A stretch of 64,000 nucleotides of DNA from Neurospora crassa OR74A (taxonomy: Eukaryota > Ascomycota > Sordariomycetes > Sordariales > Sordariaceae): positions 2,418,001 through 2,482,000 of the forward strand of contig NC_026503.1 of NCBI RefSeq assembly GCF_000182925.2. The letters run 5' to 3'. Of the stretch, positions 1-12,510 are shown in pieces; position 1 is the stretch's first letter; each line of letters begins with the position of its first letter. The translations under genes and the position numbers were made by a program. The notes under the pieces were generated by a model. That model had not been told where the DNA came from, made no database searches, and worked only from the letters and a program-made list of their open reading frames with translations.

Positions 1-502
1 CCCGTGACTCGTAGGACACGATATCGTTCTGTATAGACTACTGTAGCATCAACATATGTATAATAACACGCAGATGGTATGGAATCAAATAGACGAAGGA
101 ATGGAAAGTTGAACTTCCAAGGATCAATACCTTGGGAGTGTGTCCAAAGCTGCTGACTCCAAGGCTTTGACGAAGGTAGGCAGCGTGTCTCGAGTCGCTT
201 GCCCCTTCAAGTATTTGTTCATGAAGCCCAGATCAAAATGTTTTCAAGCTGGGGGCTATATGATTGGCAAACCACTAGCGAAGATTTGTACTCAAAAAGC
301 AAATATTGTATGTAAAACTGTGCCCAAATGAATGGGTGTCGAGTTGTTCTTCCTTCCACCTTGGGTAGGCTGGAAGTTATCCATGCAGAAAGCAAACATA
401 GGAGGGAAAAAAAGAAGGAACCGAACGCAGAAAGAAACTAATGATAATATGATGTTAAAGCTCAAGTAATTTGAATCATTTTGGTTCATGTGAAAAGAAA
501 GC
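1..502. other. Intergenic, no gene seen
   Basis: Normal base composition for the non-repetitive part of this genome. Only short reading frames without recognisable motifs are present on either strand. It lies downstream of the minus-strand tRNA gene. Confidence 0.6.
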
Positions 503-508
503 AAAAAA
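503..508 (-). terminator. RNA polymerase III terminator of the tRNA-Met gene
   Basis: A run of six A on the plus strand gives T6 on the minus strand, two bases beyond the 3' end of the tRNA. A T-run at this place is the usual polymerase III stop signal. Confidence 0.75.
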
Positions 509-510
509 CA

Positions 511-614
511 TGGGACCTGGGAGGCTCGAACTCCCGACCTCAGGATTACTCTGACGTTAAGCCAGATCATACGGTTTATGAGACCTGCGCGCTAGCCAAC
601 TGCGCCAAGGTCCC
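511..614 (-). tRNA. tRNA-Met (CAT, elongator type) with a 30-nt intron
   Basis: Read on the minus strand, a seven-base acceptor stem (GGGACCT with AGGTCCC) closes the gene, followed by discriminator base A. The anticodon loop is CTCATAA, giving anticodon CAT. A 30-nt intron (547-576) interrupts the loop one base after the anticodon, the standard position. The T arm holds GTTCGAG. Removing the intron leaves a 74-nt tRNA with an intact cloverleaf. The anticodon stem has a T-T pair at its loop end, as in the yeast elongator tRNA-Met as I remember it. The D arm and general form fit an elongator rather than initiator tRNA. The CAT identity is seen directly; the elongator call is inference. Confidence 0.93.
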
Positions 615-1073
615 TTGTTATGGTTTTATGGGCTTTACATATGCCTATACCATACAGTTAGAGAAGATCACAGTTGCTTGGCGGACAAAATCTCGCTCTT
701 TGCATTAACAACATCCGTTTCCGAAGTGAGGAACAGTATCTAGGTAGCAATAACTTTACATATAAACCTCAACCCATTTGAAGTGTCACTCCTTCACTAT
801 ACTGACGGAACCGAATGTTTGTCTCTTTTTTTTTATGACAAATGGTAGACTTCTTCTAGCTAACCTTGCCTACTGATTTGTTGGCTTGAAACACTACAAG
901 TCATGATGGAAAGCAACGCTCAGCCGCCAAGGATTTTTGGAAACGCACATAATCGATCCTCCACCATCCTCTCTCCCCTCAGGATGTCCTTCGACGACTC
1001 CAAATACCCCCACCTCCCCTCTCAAAATCGCGCTTTATTTTGCCGACTTAGAACCACCCCTCACACGCTCCTC
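615..1073. other. Intergenic between tRNA-Met and the CoA-transferase 3' end
   Basis: About 460 bp of ordinary composition. It must hold the upstream region of the tRNA and the 3' UTR of the CoA-transferase gene. I see no gene. Confidence 0.5.
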
Positions 1074-3164
1074 CTAGGCCGTGGCGAGAACAGTGTTCAT
1101 TGTCGCAATCCTGTTACGACGCTGCGGGACTGAGTTCATGCTTCCACTTCCGGCCTGTTGTTGATGCTGTTCCTCTCTCGGCGCAGGTGTAACACTGGTG
1201 TTGGTGAAGACGGCATCATCCTCAGCCAAATTCACCTCACCATCCATGATCAAATCAGTCTCCCAGCCCTCCCAGCCAGGCCTGTCAAACCCATTCGGCC
1301 TTGAGGCACGCACATGCTGAATTAGCAGTCCTTCCACCTCGATCGCCTCCTTCGGCCAGCGAATATCCTTGCCATTGAAGCCCTTGCTCTTCGCCTTCAG
1401 CATCAAATCCGGCCCAAACAGATGCGGGTACGCGCGCTGCATAGCCTTGAGCGCCTCTCCACTGACCTTGTCGACAGAGTCATAATGTCGCAACTTGAAG
1501 AACGGGCCCGCGAACACCATTTTCAGACGCTCCTGCTCCTGAAGCGGAAGCAGTCCCAGCTTGAGCAAGAATATGTCGTACTGGCAGAGACTGGTCCGAC
1601 ACATCCACGACCCGCCCTTAGTCTCGCGTTGGTACAGGCCTGCCATGGCGGCCACGCAACCCAAAGCGCCGGTGCCGTAGTCCGACATGGGCATGGGCGG
1701 CACGCTGGGCTCGTTTTCTAGTCCCATGAACTGGCCCTGCGCCCACGCGACGCCAGTGACGCAATCGGCGATCTGCTGCCAGCCGCGACGACCAGCCCAT
1801 TCGGCTCCGGGTACACCTGTTCCGCCGAAGCAATCTTCGGCTACGTAGACGAAGCCGTGGTTCCCGCGCTGTTGGGCTAGTTTTGCCAGCGATTGAGGGT
1901 CGCAGCCAAACTTGGCGAGGGCGCCGGGCCGGTATCCGTCGATGAGAACGTCGGCTTCGGCGAGTAGGTTCTGAAATGTTTTGAGATCACTCTGGTTGCG
2001 AAGATCAAGATGGCTAGTGTGCTTGCCGGTGTTGACGTCGACTTGGAAGAAGGGCACATCAGGAAGTTTGGGGCCGGTCACCTTGAGCACTTGAGCCCCG
2101 TGGGCGGCAAGTGAGCGGCCAATGGTCGGACCGGCTATGACACGGCACATCTCGATGACTTTGATGCCACGCAAAGCGTACTGAGAGACATTTGCGGGCA
2201 CCTTCGGCCAGAGATGGCTTTGGAACTTCGTCTCCGTGGGTGTGTGTGGCGGAGTTTCCGGTACCGTCGTTTGCTGTACCTTGATGGCCTCGACTGTGAA
2301 AGGAGGCAATGCCGATATGACCTTTCCGTGAGTGGTTTCCAGAAAATTTTCCCACTTAAGGGCCTCCACACCAGCTTGCCCGTGCTTGCTATTCATATCC
2401 TCCAGTTCCGCGACAGTAAATCTCTTCACGGCGGCTTCAATTGTGTCAATACACTTTTGATAGTCGGTCAATCGGGGATTAAAAGGCAGAAGGCCGATCA
2501 TGCGGAGTTGAGTAGTAGCGTCGAGTGAGCCATGGATATGGTAGTATCTGCCATCCTCCTTGGTCTCGTAGAGATTCGCGGAAAGTCGGCGATACTGTAT
2601 GGACTGAGCCTGATTGAAGTCGGTGTCTGTAGTCCAAGTTAGTGAGATGGCGGCGTTCTTGATCCCATGTACGTAGGAACAACTGGCTACATGGGAGTCG
2701 CATGGAAGTGAAGATGCCTTACCTGGAATCAGCCCCTTCGGAGTCTGACCCTTGCGCTTGCCGTCAATGGTAGCAAGGTAAGCCGACATTAGGAAGCAGG
2801 CTGCCTTGTCGAGATCCACTTTGATCGACCGTGAGTTCTTTCCATGACGAAGGTCGCCGATAGCAGCAGCAGCACATGCCTCGAGGGCCTTGATGGCTGC
2901 TATGGCATCTTGTTCTCGGCAAGGGCTCGGGAAGTACACTTGATCCCCATGGTTGGAAGGAACGAACGTAACGTTGCCGGAATAGGAGCCAAACTCTTTG
3001 GGGACTTGACCTTTGCATTGCTTCAATAGCTCGCCAAAGGCCTCTGATGCGCCAGCGGCGACAGAATAAGGTCGGGTAGCCGAGCTGGCCATGCTGTTGG
3101 ATGCTGAGTGACCACCGGTGCTCAGAGTATCGGGTTGGGTGGATGAGACACGCATACTAGACAT
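1074..3164 (-). CDS. CoA-transferase family III (CaiB/BaiF-type) protein
   Basis: Two exons, 3164-2723 and 2626-1074, give 664 residues. The middle and C-terminal half read as a CaiB/BaiF fold: GIKVIEMCRVIAGP at the start of the domain, then LIDGYRPGALAKFG, a GTG turn (FGGTGVPG), and MPMSDYGTGALG. Family members move CoA between carboxylic acids or racemise 2-methylacyl-CoA; the substrate here cannot be read from sequence. The intron (2627-2722) is 96 nt, has donor GTAAGG, branch site CACTAAC and acceptor CTACAG, and contains no in-frame stop, so the unspliced frame stays open. Splicing joins LIP to DTDFNQAQS, which matches relatives as I know them. The start chosen is the ATG before SSMRVSS. 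An ATG at 3287 in the same frame would add 41 residues with a possible mitochondrial-type leader. The C-terminus is unusually polar (HQQQAGSG). Confidence 0.88.
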   Translation of the reverse strand: MSSMRVSSTQPDTLSTGGHSASNSMASSATRPYSVAAGASEAFGELLKQCKGQVPKEFGSYSGNVTFVPSNHGDQVYFPSPCREQDAIAAIKALEACAAAAIGDLRHGKNSRSIKVDLDKAACFLMSAYLATIDGKRKGQTPKGLIPGKASSLPCDSHVASCSYVHGIKNAAISLTWTTDTDFNQAQSIQYRRLSANLYETKEDGRYYHIHGSLDATTQLRMIGLLPFNPRLTDYQKCIDTIEAAVKRFTVAELEDMNSKHGQAGVEALKWENFLETTHGKVISALPPFTVEAIKVQQTTVPETPPHTPTETKFQSHLWPKVPANVSQYALRGIKVIEMCRVIAGPTIGRSLAAHGAQVLKVTGPKLPDVPFFQVDVNTGKHTSHLDLRNQSDLKTFQNLLAEADVLIDGYRPGALAKFGCDPQSLAKLAQQRGNHGFVYVAEDCFGGTGVPGAEWAGRRGWQQIADCVTGVAWAQGQFMGLENEPSVPPMPMSDYGTGALGCVAAMAGLYQRETKGGSWMCRTSLCQYDIFLLKLGLLPLQEQERLKMVFAGPFFKLRHYDSVDKVSGEALKAMQRAYPHLFGPDLMLKAKSKGFNGKDIRWPKEAIEVEGLLIQHVRASRPNGFDRPGWEGWETDLIMDGEVNLAEDDAVFTNTSVTPAPREEQHQQQAGSGSMNSVPQRRNRIATMNTVLATA

Positions 3165-5858
3165 GTGCAAATTACTGTTGAGGAGTTTCGTGGTAAAGGA
3201 GAGAGAAGAGGGAAGAGTTCGGAAATTCCTGCAGCCATGGGTTTCTTTTATAACACACCTGCCGTGCAAAACTTCAAGGTTTCCCAAGTAAATGGCCAGT
3301 GTTCACTTTGCGCTCTCGCTTTCCAAGGTCGCTTCCAAGGTTACCGAGGAGCACTGTTCACTGACCAGTCCCCATGATCGTACAATGTCGAGGTATCATC
3401 CTTCGGACCAAAGGCAGGCGGGGGAATAATGAGTGAAGGGACCTATTCCCGCTCCACTCTTCAAGATATGGTTTGAATCCGGTTGGTCGACGAAGGAAGC
3501 GGACTGGTTCAGAGAAGAAGTGGCAACAGAAAAATATGAGAGGGAAATGTGATCTTTGTGTTAGTCTGATATTACCCCAAGCTCCCAAAACACATTTCAC
3601 CCACCATGACCTCATCAAGGTTGCTTCCACGTCTCTTCAAATGCTTTGATTTTCTGGTTCATGTCATATCAAACAAACCTAAGGGAACCAAGTGCTAGGT
3701 GAAACAGCAAAGGGGTGCGGTCAGACGCTGTTTATCCGACTAGCGATCCCAACTTATTGCATATATATCTCTACCTAGCTACCTAGCGAAGCCCGCGAGG
3801 CTAGTGAGGCATCCAAACCTTAAAAAAAAACAAAAAAAAAAAAAAAAAAAAACATCATGACTTGCAAATTTGGACTAGTATGCGTCGACAAAGATTCTGC
3901 ACAAGACCTGGATATTCTGTTTCAAGGACATAATGTCCCGGCAGTTCCATCGGGACCTGGCAGGACATGAATGCCAATGGGGGGTAACTCGGCCGTCTCT
4001 AAGAGGTTGAACAGCATACTGGCCCTCGGCTCTTCGGAACGCCGTCACGAGGTAGAGAAGGGCCACGCTACTACGCTGCACTCGACCGGGGGGCAGTTTT
4101 TGGGGGGAAAGGGAGCGGCCGAGGCTGTTATCTTTTTTGGATCTCTTGGGCCGGTCACACCAAATAAACCCCAGCTTAAGATGAACGTGCGGCGAGTGTG
4201 CTGCACTCCGCACCCATCTACCCGCACATTGGGTGCTTGAGACCGTTCCTAGACGTGGGGGATCCGTGTGTGATGTCGAGTGTTGTCCTGTAGGGAGTAA
4301 CCGAGGAGTTACCTGGTCTCTTGCATGCACGTTCACCGCATGTTGAACAGTTGAAGTCTGGGGGCGACCCGTGGTAACTTGGACAAACCACAAGCTGCTT
4401 GGAATTATGTCGTTTTCAAAGGGTTTAGATGCAGGTGTGGGAGCTCAACAGCCATGTGACGACGGTTCTCAGCACGTAGTGGAAAGGTATTGCCCTTCTT
4501 CTGATGGTCTCTGGGAGACTGAACAAGGTAAATCCGGTTACACCTGGCGTAGCAGTTGCGCTTTGATATCCAGAAGGCAGAAAGAGCCGCTTCAAGACAA
4601 GCCTCTAGTGTGCTCACCCGGCAAGCTTTGGAGTTGGGGGCTTGGAACGCTTTGCCGGAGCTGGGCCGTGTCACATTCCGTGTTTCCAGACTCCAAGGGG
4701 CGACCCGTAAGGACCGGGTATTGCATCGCAAATGAAGAATAGCAAAACCTGAGCCAACTACTGGCCTCGGAAAGATGAGAACATGGAACTAGGCTCAAAG
4801 ACCCTGTCAACCAGCCTTCGAAATCCGCATTCAACCTGAAACTATTCTCATGCCTGTCGATCCGAACGTGAAGAAGTATCCGAAGCCATAGTAAAACGAC
4901 TGATCGACTTTTTCTTCGCTTTACGCTGTGAAGTGATCGGATTCAGATGCCTTCTATTCGCCTTGTCGAGGTGTGACTTGAGGTGATGAGTGAGACGCGC
5001 GTATCGGCGGACCAGTAGTTTTGCATGCTTAAAGCAGTTACGCATAGAGAGGCCGGGGAGGCTCTGGAAGTGATTTGCCAGCTTCCTTCCTTTCCACCGG
5101 TCATGCTCCGATGCGATCCATGTCCGAAAGCATGAAGTGGGTGATAGGAAACTACCAATGTGCATTCATGGTTCACGCGTTATTTCAAGAGTGAAAGAGA
5201 TGATCTCGACTTGAAGAAGGTCGGAAGGGGTTGGAGTTTTGGGCTTATCAGGACTTGTTGACGAGTTGTTGCCGAAGCAAGCCAGCAGCACCAAGATTGG
5301 TGGGCAATGAAGTGTGGTATTCCGGCAAAAGTCCAGAAACGGGAAACTCATGTGTTGGATCATCAAGCTGGACTTGATCAGGAGGTTTCCGAGTTGTGGT
5401 TGTAATGTGATCGTTAACAGTATGTCCAAGATACTTGCGGGGAAACTGTTAAGGTCAGCATCCATCACTATCCCTCGACATCCTCATCACTTACACCACC
5501 ACGCACCCACAATACCACATCTTGAGGGCTCTCCGGTCTTTTCTTTTGCCGGGGCGGGATGAGAAGTTGGAATTAATCAGCTCTTACTTGCCTCGTGGAC
5601 ATGTGATCAACGTCCATTTGTTGATGATTGGACTGACGATGTTGGATGCTTTGAAGAACTCGAGGACACCCATGATGTTGTGACTCCAAGATGGCAAGTC
5701 AGATGATGCCCCGGGTAAAGGCCCGGACGGAAAGGCCCGGCGGAAACACCGAGCCCAGGGGCGAGTCTAGGTGCATTATCCGACAAAGCACAGGGCCCTT
5801 TCCGTCATCCATAGCGCAGCAAAAATCATGTCTGTAGCTGCTAATGATGGCAGTATGT
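3165..5858. other. Gene-free stretch upstream of the CoA-transferase
   Basis: About 2.7 kb with normal base composition and no coding region I can support. Short frames (for example 4405-4731 and 4848-5165, minus) lack known motifs and plausible introns. It holds a long A tract at 3822-3852 and a CCCGG-rich patch at 5708-5770. The proximal few hundred bases presumably contain the CoA-transferase promoter. At 5859 it meets the TA flank of the mariner element. Confidence 0.5.
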
Positions 5859-5860
5859 TA

Positions 5861-5893
5861 CACCTCTGCCGGCATTAAACTTGCTAGTCTGGT
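5861..5893. repeat. Mariner left terminal inverted repeat
   Basis: Reverse complement of 26574-26606 with three mismatches in 33 bases. TA precedes it. Almost no RIP damage is visible. Confidence 0.9.
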
Positions 5894-5949
5894 ACAGCCA
5901 AGGCGCCAGCCAAGCCACTAATCCGTACAGAAAACCAGGATTTAAACTA

Positions 5950-6198
5950 CTATAGAAATGGCCATTTATTGTAGAAGTCTAATAATCCTAATAATCAATA
6001 GAATCTCCGTCTTTCTCAATAATCTGCCTCATTCTTTCCGGCATTAAATGAACTAACCTTAGTAGAAATTCTTCCGGAACGGCATCCCAGGCTCCCTAAA
6101 TAGCCTCTCTCAATTTCTTGGGCGTAAGAGATTGAATATCGTAATTCAACTCTATAAGTAACTTCATCCACAGCCAAACGTTCTCGATTAGTACCAAA
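5950..6198 (-). pseudogene. Mariner transposase, C-terminal piece
   Basis: Read on the minus strand from 6198 it gives IENVWLWMK, the second half of the PDLNPIENVW block of Tc1/mariner transposases, then LREAIW-like and AWDAVPEEFL segments, and a C-terminus with LMPERMRQIIEKDGDSIDY. The two residues before IEN come from the Gypsy insertion junction. Several TAG/TAA codons stand where Gln or Trp is expected, as RIP produces. The exact end is uncertain (about 5950-5990). Confidence 0.85.
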
Positions 6199-6538
6199 TG
6201 TTAGGAGGCTAAAAGCTCGTACACAGAAGCACCTTAGCGGCTGCTGCTCCCCTTCGTTAACCGACGCGTAGGATTACTAACGATAATGCTTATATCGGGT
6301 CGGGCTCGTAGGAAGGATAATCCGGCACTATACCGAAGTACTAAACTAGTACGAAACTCTATAATACTCGTTAGCGGATAAATAGAGTTTATATAGGTAT
6401 AAAAGAGGTTCAATAGAGTATAATTTATTATAGTCGGTAACTATTAATATATTTTTAGATTAACCCCTAATTTACCGTCCCCTACGTATAACTACAACTA
6501 TAGTTACTTTAACCTACTTTTCGCCTATATTCCTAATA
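6199..6538 (+). repeat. Gypsy 5' LTR
   Basis: 340 bp, beginning TGTTAGGAGG and ending CCTAATA (from TG...CA, last C changed to T). It aligns end to end with 19387-19726. Differences are mostly C/T and G/A, as RIP makes. Confidence 0.9.
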
Positions 6539-6544
6539 AATTAA

Positions 6545-6569
6545 TAATTCTTCCTCCGGGAATTGAACC
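6545..6569 (+). other. Possible primer binding site of the Gypsy element
   Basis: Seven bases after the 5' LTR, the 25 bases from TAATTCTTCC to GAATTGAACC look like the complement of a tRNA 3' end: the last part matches a T arm (GGTTCAATTCC) and TAA would be TGG changed by RIP. The tRNA was not identified. Inference only. Confidence 0.45.
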
Positions 6570-7919
6570 GATACTATCGAAATATATATATATAGTAACT
6601 AATCTATTTCTCGTACCGCCGAAACTACTCTTCGTCCCTCTCGTACTATTACCTTCGTAGTTACTATAATTAAAATAATTCAACCTCCTCCGCCTTTATT
6701 ATAATAATACTAGCCTATTATAGAATTTATTAAAGAAGATAATAATAAAGACTACCCCTCTACGCCGCCCCGGGCTCCCTGTTCGTACCCTTAAACTTCG
6801 GAAATTAATAAACTTACGTATAAATAATAATTATTCGAATCTCAATTCGCTATAATTAAACTCCTCTTTAATTACCTCCCCTTATATATATCCCAGTAGG
6901 AGTAATTCGTTTTTATAAGCTTCACTAAGTAAAACTTAGTAGGAAATTACCCTCCTATTTCCATTAAATTTTATTACTAAAATTACTTCTTTTATAATTA
7001 AATTCGTATTTCTACTATAATTTCCCTTATTACCCCTTTGTTAGTAACCATTGCTATAACCGTCCTTTTACTAACCGTAGTTATATTAGCCTATATTGAA
7101 TATTATTCTAAATATAATATTATTAAATTTATTAGCGAAAATTTCTTATAATTATAAAATTACTTTTATAACGTTAATACGTACTTTTAAGAATACCCCT
7201 ATATTTCCCTCTCGTTTACTATTAATTATATTGAAGGTAATTCTAAAAATATATAAATTAAATATATATTAGCTTTCTATAGTAAGCCTAGGTATAATAT
7301 TATTTATAATATATTTATATAGAGCGACTTCTATACCTTCTTAAAGACCGAATATAATAGTAATACCTAGGCTATTAAATAATCCGCTTTCGATAAGCTC
7401 GAACGTATATAGTAAAGTACTTTGGAAACTATTTGTAACTTTTATAACCGCTATTATACCAAAGAACTTAGTTTATTATATAATTAACTAGAATATATTC
7501 GGATTATTACTTAAACCAACCGGTTGCGCCCTCTCTTCAAATAAAATATCCTTTCGACGGTTAATATTAATATAATAAATAAAATAATAGTATATACAGA
7601 ATGGCTAGAAGGCCTAGAGAGTATTGAACTATTTATATTGTATTACTAAAATTAAATATCTTTAGGGTATAATCTATTGTTTTCTTTATTTTTATACCCT
7701 CCTACTTCCTCTTTAAATATCCCTTCTTAATTGTCTTATAATAATAACCCCTCCGATTTTTCCTATTGCCTTCCTACCGCTTTTTAAATAAATCCTAATT
7801 TTATTTATTCCCTTTATTATTAAAAAGATTATATATATAGTTAGTATATCTAATTAAAATTACCGAATACCTACTATAAATATAATATAATAGGCTATTT
7901 TGTAGTAGCGTGCTCGAAT

Positions 7920-10900
7920 TGAGCCTATTATAATTATAATTAGGTCGGCTATTTAGTACGGAATTGCCCTATCCCTATAAATACCCCTTTATATAGAATA
8001 AATATTAAACTAATTACAATTAGAATAATAGCTATAACCGTTTAGGATAATATAAGTAAATTATAAATATACTTAGAAATGAAATTATTAATAAGAATTT
8101 ATAGAGATTAGCGGAGTATATAAGGGTTAATAGATTCGGGCGCGGAATTAAACCTAATTAGTAGGTATTTACTTCTATCGAATACAAAAATTAATCTAGT
8201 ACCCTATCGTCTTATTAATTTCTCCCTTCGGCCTATTCCTATATATAATATAACTATTTATTTTATTAAAATATATAATTCCTATAGTATTAAGCGAACG
8301 AAGCGAATTACTTTTATTATAGTTAAATCCCCGGTTATAAAAGTTATTCTCGGTTACTCTTAATTTTATAAGTAGAATTCTAATATTAATTAGTAGTAAT
8401 AATTGTTTTAATTTCGTATTAAAGCTAGCGATTTTATATTAAGTATAGTATTAATGGAAGAAGTGTATAACGCTATAGTTGTCCTAATGGGGCTATAGTA
8501 GAATTTAATTCTACTATTAGACCTTTAGGAAATAATAAAGGTAAAAGAGAGTTTTTACCCTCCTATATATATAAATATCCTATTTAAAATCCCTTTTTCT
8601 TTAATATTAGAATTTGTAACCCTACCTATTGTAATAAAATCGGCCAAATCGCCTCCGGTCCTTACCCCCCCGGCAAAGGTTTTTCAAATAGTATTTAATA
8701 GCGTTTACCCTACCTTAGCACCCCCTATAGAACTAGCGCTACTATAATTTTTAGAATTATTAAAAGAAATAAAAAATAAGCCCGCCGTTTCTAAACTAAT
8801 TATTCCGCCGGAATATAAAGAATTCTAATTAGTATTCGAAATTTCAGTTACACCTCTACCCTAATATAATCGGCTAGAATATTATATTAATTTAATTAAA
8901 GGGGAATTAATACTTTAAGGACCGATTTATACGTTAAACGTTAAAGAATTAGAAATATTACGTAAATAGTTAGTGGAAATACTTTAGAAAGGATAGATTC
9001 GTCCTTCTATTAATCTAATAGGCGTTTTTATTATTTTTATTCTAAAGAAGGGTAGAAAACTAAAGCTCTACATTAATTTTAAAGTACTAAATAAAATTAC
9101 GAAGAAGAATTATACGGTACTACCCCTTATTTAAGAAATTTTAAATTGGTTATTATTAATTAAGGTCTTTATAAAATTAAATTTAAAGGACGTATATTAT
9201 AAGATTCGGATTCAAAAGGGAAACGAAGAGAAGATAGTATTTCGTACGAAATATAAGTACTATAAATTCTTAATTATATTAATAGAATTAGTGAATATAC
9301 TAGCGATATTTTAAATATATATTAATAATACGTTAACGGGATTAATAAATACAATATATATTATTTACTTTAATAATATTTTAATTTATAGTAAAAATAA
9401 AGAAGATTATATTAATTATATTAAGGAAGTCCTTTAATAATTATAAAATTGTAATTTTTATATAAATTTAAATAAGTGTGAGTTTTATATAAAGTGGGTA
9501 TTATTTTTAAAATATATTATTTTTCTAGAAAGCGTATCGATAAACTTAAAGAGGGTTATAGTAATTGTAGAATAGGAAGTTCCGGCGAGCGTTTATAATA
9601 TTTAGGTCTTCCTAAGGTTTACCGGATTCTATTAATACTTTATAATATTATATTTTAAAGTAATAGCGCCCTTAATAGAATTATTAAAGGGGAATAAATA
9701 GAAGCTATTTAAATTTATAAAGGAAGCGGAAGAAGCATTCGTAGAATTTAAAAAATTATTTTAAGAAGCTCCTATATTACGCTACTTCGACCTAGCATTA
9801 TAAATCTAAATAGAAATAAATATATCGGACTTTATAATTAGGGCGGTTTTTATATAGTTATATAGTAATAGATAGTACTCGGTAATTTTCTTTTCGAAGA
9901 AGAAATCGCCGGAAGAAATTAAATATAGGGTTAGAGATAGAAAATTATTAGTAATTATAAGAGTATTAAAAGTGTAGAGGTAATATTTATTATATATAAA
10001 TAAATTATTTTTAGTAATTACGGATTATTTAAATTTATAGTATTTTTAAAAGAAGGAGTAGGTTAGTGCGAAATAAAATTGGTAAGCGTTAGAATTAGTA
10101 ATATATAATTTTAGAATTAAATATCGTTTAGGAAAATTGAATTTAGTAGATAGGTTATTAAAGAAGCTATAATTGTAAGGAAAAGAATAGGAGGTAGAGG
10201 GCGATTATTTATTAATAAAGGTTATTAAAGGGGGTAAAGAAAAGGGTTGGGTAATAAAGGAAAGTTGAATATTGAGGGTGTTAGTAAAATAGGTAATTTT
10301 AATTAAAAAAGAAGTTTAGAGGACGGCGGTAGAAGAAAGGGAATAGTAATAAGATATAAGCGAAATAAAAGAGGGTTAGATATTAGAGGACGAAAGGATT
10401 GAATTGTAGGAAGAAAGGTAGAGTTTATAGAGGGAGGGCGAATTAAATAAGGAAAAAAGGAAGTATAAAGAAATTGAAAGTAATAGTAGAGAGGATAGAA
10501 TAGTAAGGAAGAAAGTAAGGTTCGTAAATAAAACTATTATTAAATTAAGGAAGGAGGACGAAGGTATTATTATAGGAAATATAGGCGGGTATATAGTAAT
10601 AATAAAAGTATAGAAAGATAAAGAGTAATTATTATTATTAGAATAGTAATTATTGGAAGTATAGAAGGAAGATTTATTTATTATTAAAGAAATATAGAAG
10701 AATAGCGAAGGAAGGAGACGGGCGAAGAATTAAAAAATAGGGGAAAACGGAACTCTATAGTATCGATACTAAATTTATATCTTAGAATAAATATGAACTA
10801 AACTATTCTACGCCTACTATAATATAATAATAGTTAGATACTTAGGTTAAAGGAAGATATTAAAGCGTATTAATTAATTCTATTACTAACTTACTATTAT

Positions 10901-11860
10901 AATTAATATCGAATTATATATCCGTAAATATTTAATATATTAAAAAACTAAGCCTCGTAATTACTAACTATATAAATTATTAAAGTTATTACCTATCCCT
11001 ACTATCTCCTAGTAAAATATTTCGTACAACTTTATTACTGGAATACTAAAATTATTTAACCCTATATTAAATCGGACCTACAACGCAATCTTTATTATTA
11101 TTAATTATTTTACTAAATATATTTTATATATCCCTACGTAGAAGATAATCGACGCCCGGTAATTTGTATTCTTTTTTTAACGAAACATTTTCTAGTAATT
11201 TAGCCTCCCGGATTCTATTATATTAAATAGAAGCAGCCTTTTTATAAACTAATTTTAGAAGATTTATTATAAATTCTTAAATATCTATAGACGCTTTAAT
11301 ATGGTTTAGTACCCCCAAACGGACGGATAAACGGAGAAATAAAATTAGAATTTAGAATTATACTTTCGGATCTTCTACAATATAGAGTAAATCGATTAGG
11401 CTAAAAAAATTATACTAGCATAGTAAATATATAATAATTATTTCTATACCGCTATTAAAAAGTCCCTTTTATAACTACTCTTCGGGTATTATCTTTGGGG
11501 ACTAACGAATCCGGAACGAGGGCGGAGGACAATCCTTCCGATAGTAACTACTAATCGGATTAATAAATTACTTTATAAATAATTAGAAATTATAGTAGTT
11601 TTGGAGGTTATTAATTAGGGGTATACGAAATAGTATAATAAAATTCGGAAATTAAAAGAGTTCGACGTTAGAAACTAAGTTTTATTTAATATAAAATATA
11701 TTAAATAATACCGCCTAAATACTAAATTAATAAATAAATTTTTAGGACCCTTCTAAATTATTAAAGTTATTAGAAAGAAGAAGATAGTATACTAATTTAT
11801 ATTCCTTATATATTATTAAATCTACTTAATATTCCCTATTACTTTACTAGAGCCGTACTA
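7920..11860 (+). pseudogene. Gypsy gag-pol remnant
   Basis: Recognisable parts in order on the plus strand: a degraded CCHC knuckle near 7930-7972 ending VRNCP; the protease site IDSGAELNLIS at 8130-8165; reverse transcriptase from about 8850, with LYINFKVLNKITKKN near 9065 and the YLDD box changed to YFNN at 9366-9377; RNase H from about 9700 (AFVEFKKLF then LRYFDLA); integrase core around 11090-11420 with INYFTKY where VDRFTKY is usual; a chromodomain-like tail near 11690-11850. Many TAA/TAG codons interrupt it. The active-site Asp to Asn changes fit GAC/GAT mutated on the complementary strand. Gag before 7900 is too decayed to read. Confidence 0.88.
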
Positions 11861-12159
11861 TAGGAATCCTACTATAATAGTACTGCGAAGGGAAGTTGTA
11901 AATATTAAGGAGGATAATATTTAGTACGAAATTAAGGCGATTATAAAATATTATAAATCTGGCTACTAATATTAATTTTGGGTTAAGTAGAAGGGGTATC
12001 CGAATAATGAAAATTTGTAAGTTTTGTAAGAGGATATAAATTGCCCAGACCTATTTAAAGAATACGAAGCTAAGGAAATATAGTAGCGGTATACTAGTAG
12101 TAGGCCGATTATTAAATTAATAAGGGTTAATTAAATAATAGAGGGAAAATAGTAATTAT

Positions 12160-12510
12160 TTAAAAATATAGAATAGAAATACAAAATATAAATGTAAGAT
12201 ATAAATATAAAATATAAATATAAAACGTAAAATATAGATATAAAATGTAAATACGAGATATAAGATGTAAATGTAAAATGTAGATGTAAGATATAAATAT
12301 AAGGCGAAGAATAAAGATGTAAAATGCTAATATAAACCGTAAAGTAGAAATATAAATAAAGATGCAAAATGTAAATATAAAACGTAGACGTAAGGCGTAA
12401 AATAAAAATATAAAGTAAAGATATAAGAGTAAAGATATAAAGTAGAAATATAAAGTAGAAATGTAAAAATAGAGATATAAGGCAGAAATATAAAGTAGAG
12501 ACGCTAAATA
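12160..12510. repeat. Degenerate A/T-rich minisatellite
   Basis: About 350 bp made of variants of a 6- to 12-base word such as AAAATATAAATAT and AAAATGTAAAT, with G/A and C/T variation. It lies downstream of the Gypsy integrase. It creates a long but meaningless minus-strand frame rich in Tyr, Ile, Leu and Phe. Confidence 0.75.

Noticed and set aside
3875-4393. 172-residue minus-strand frame
   Set aside because: No domain, no plausible start context, and normal non-coding character around it.
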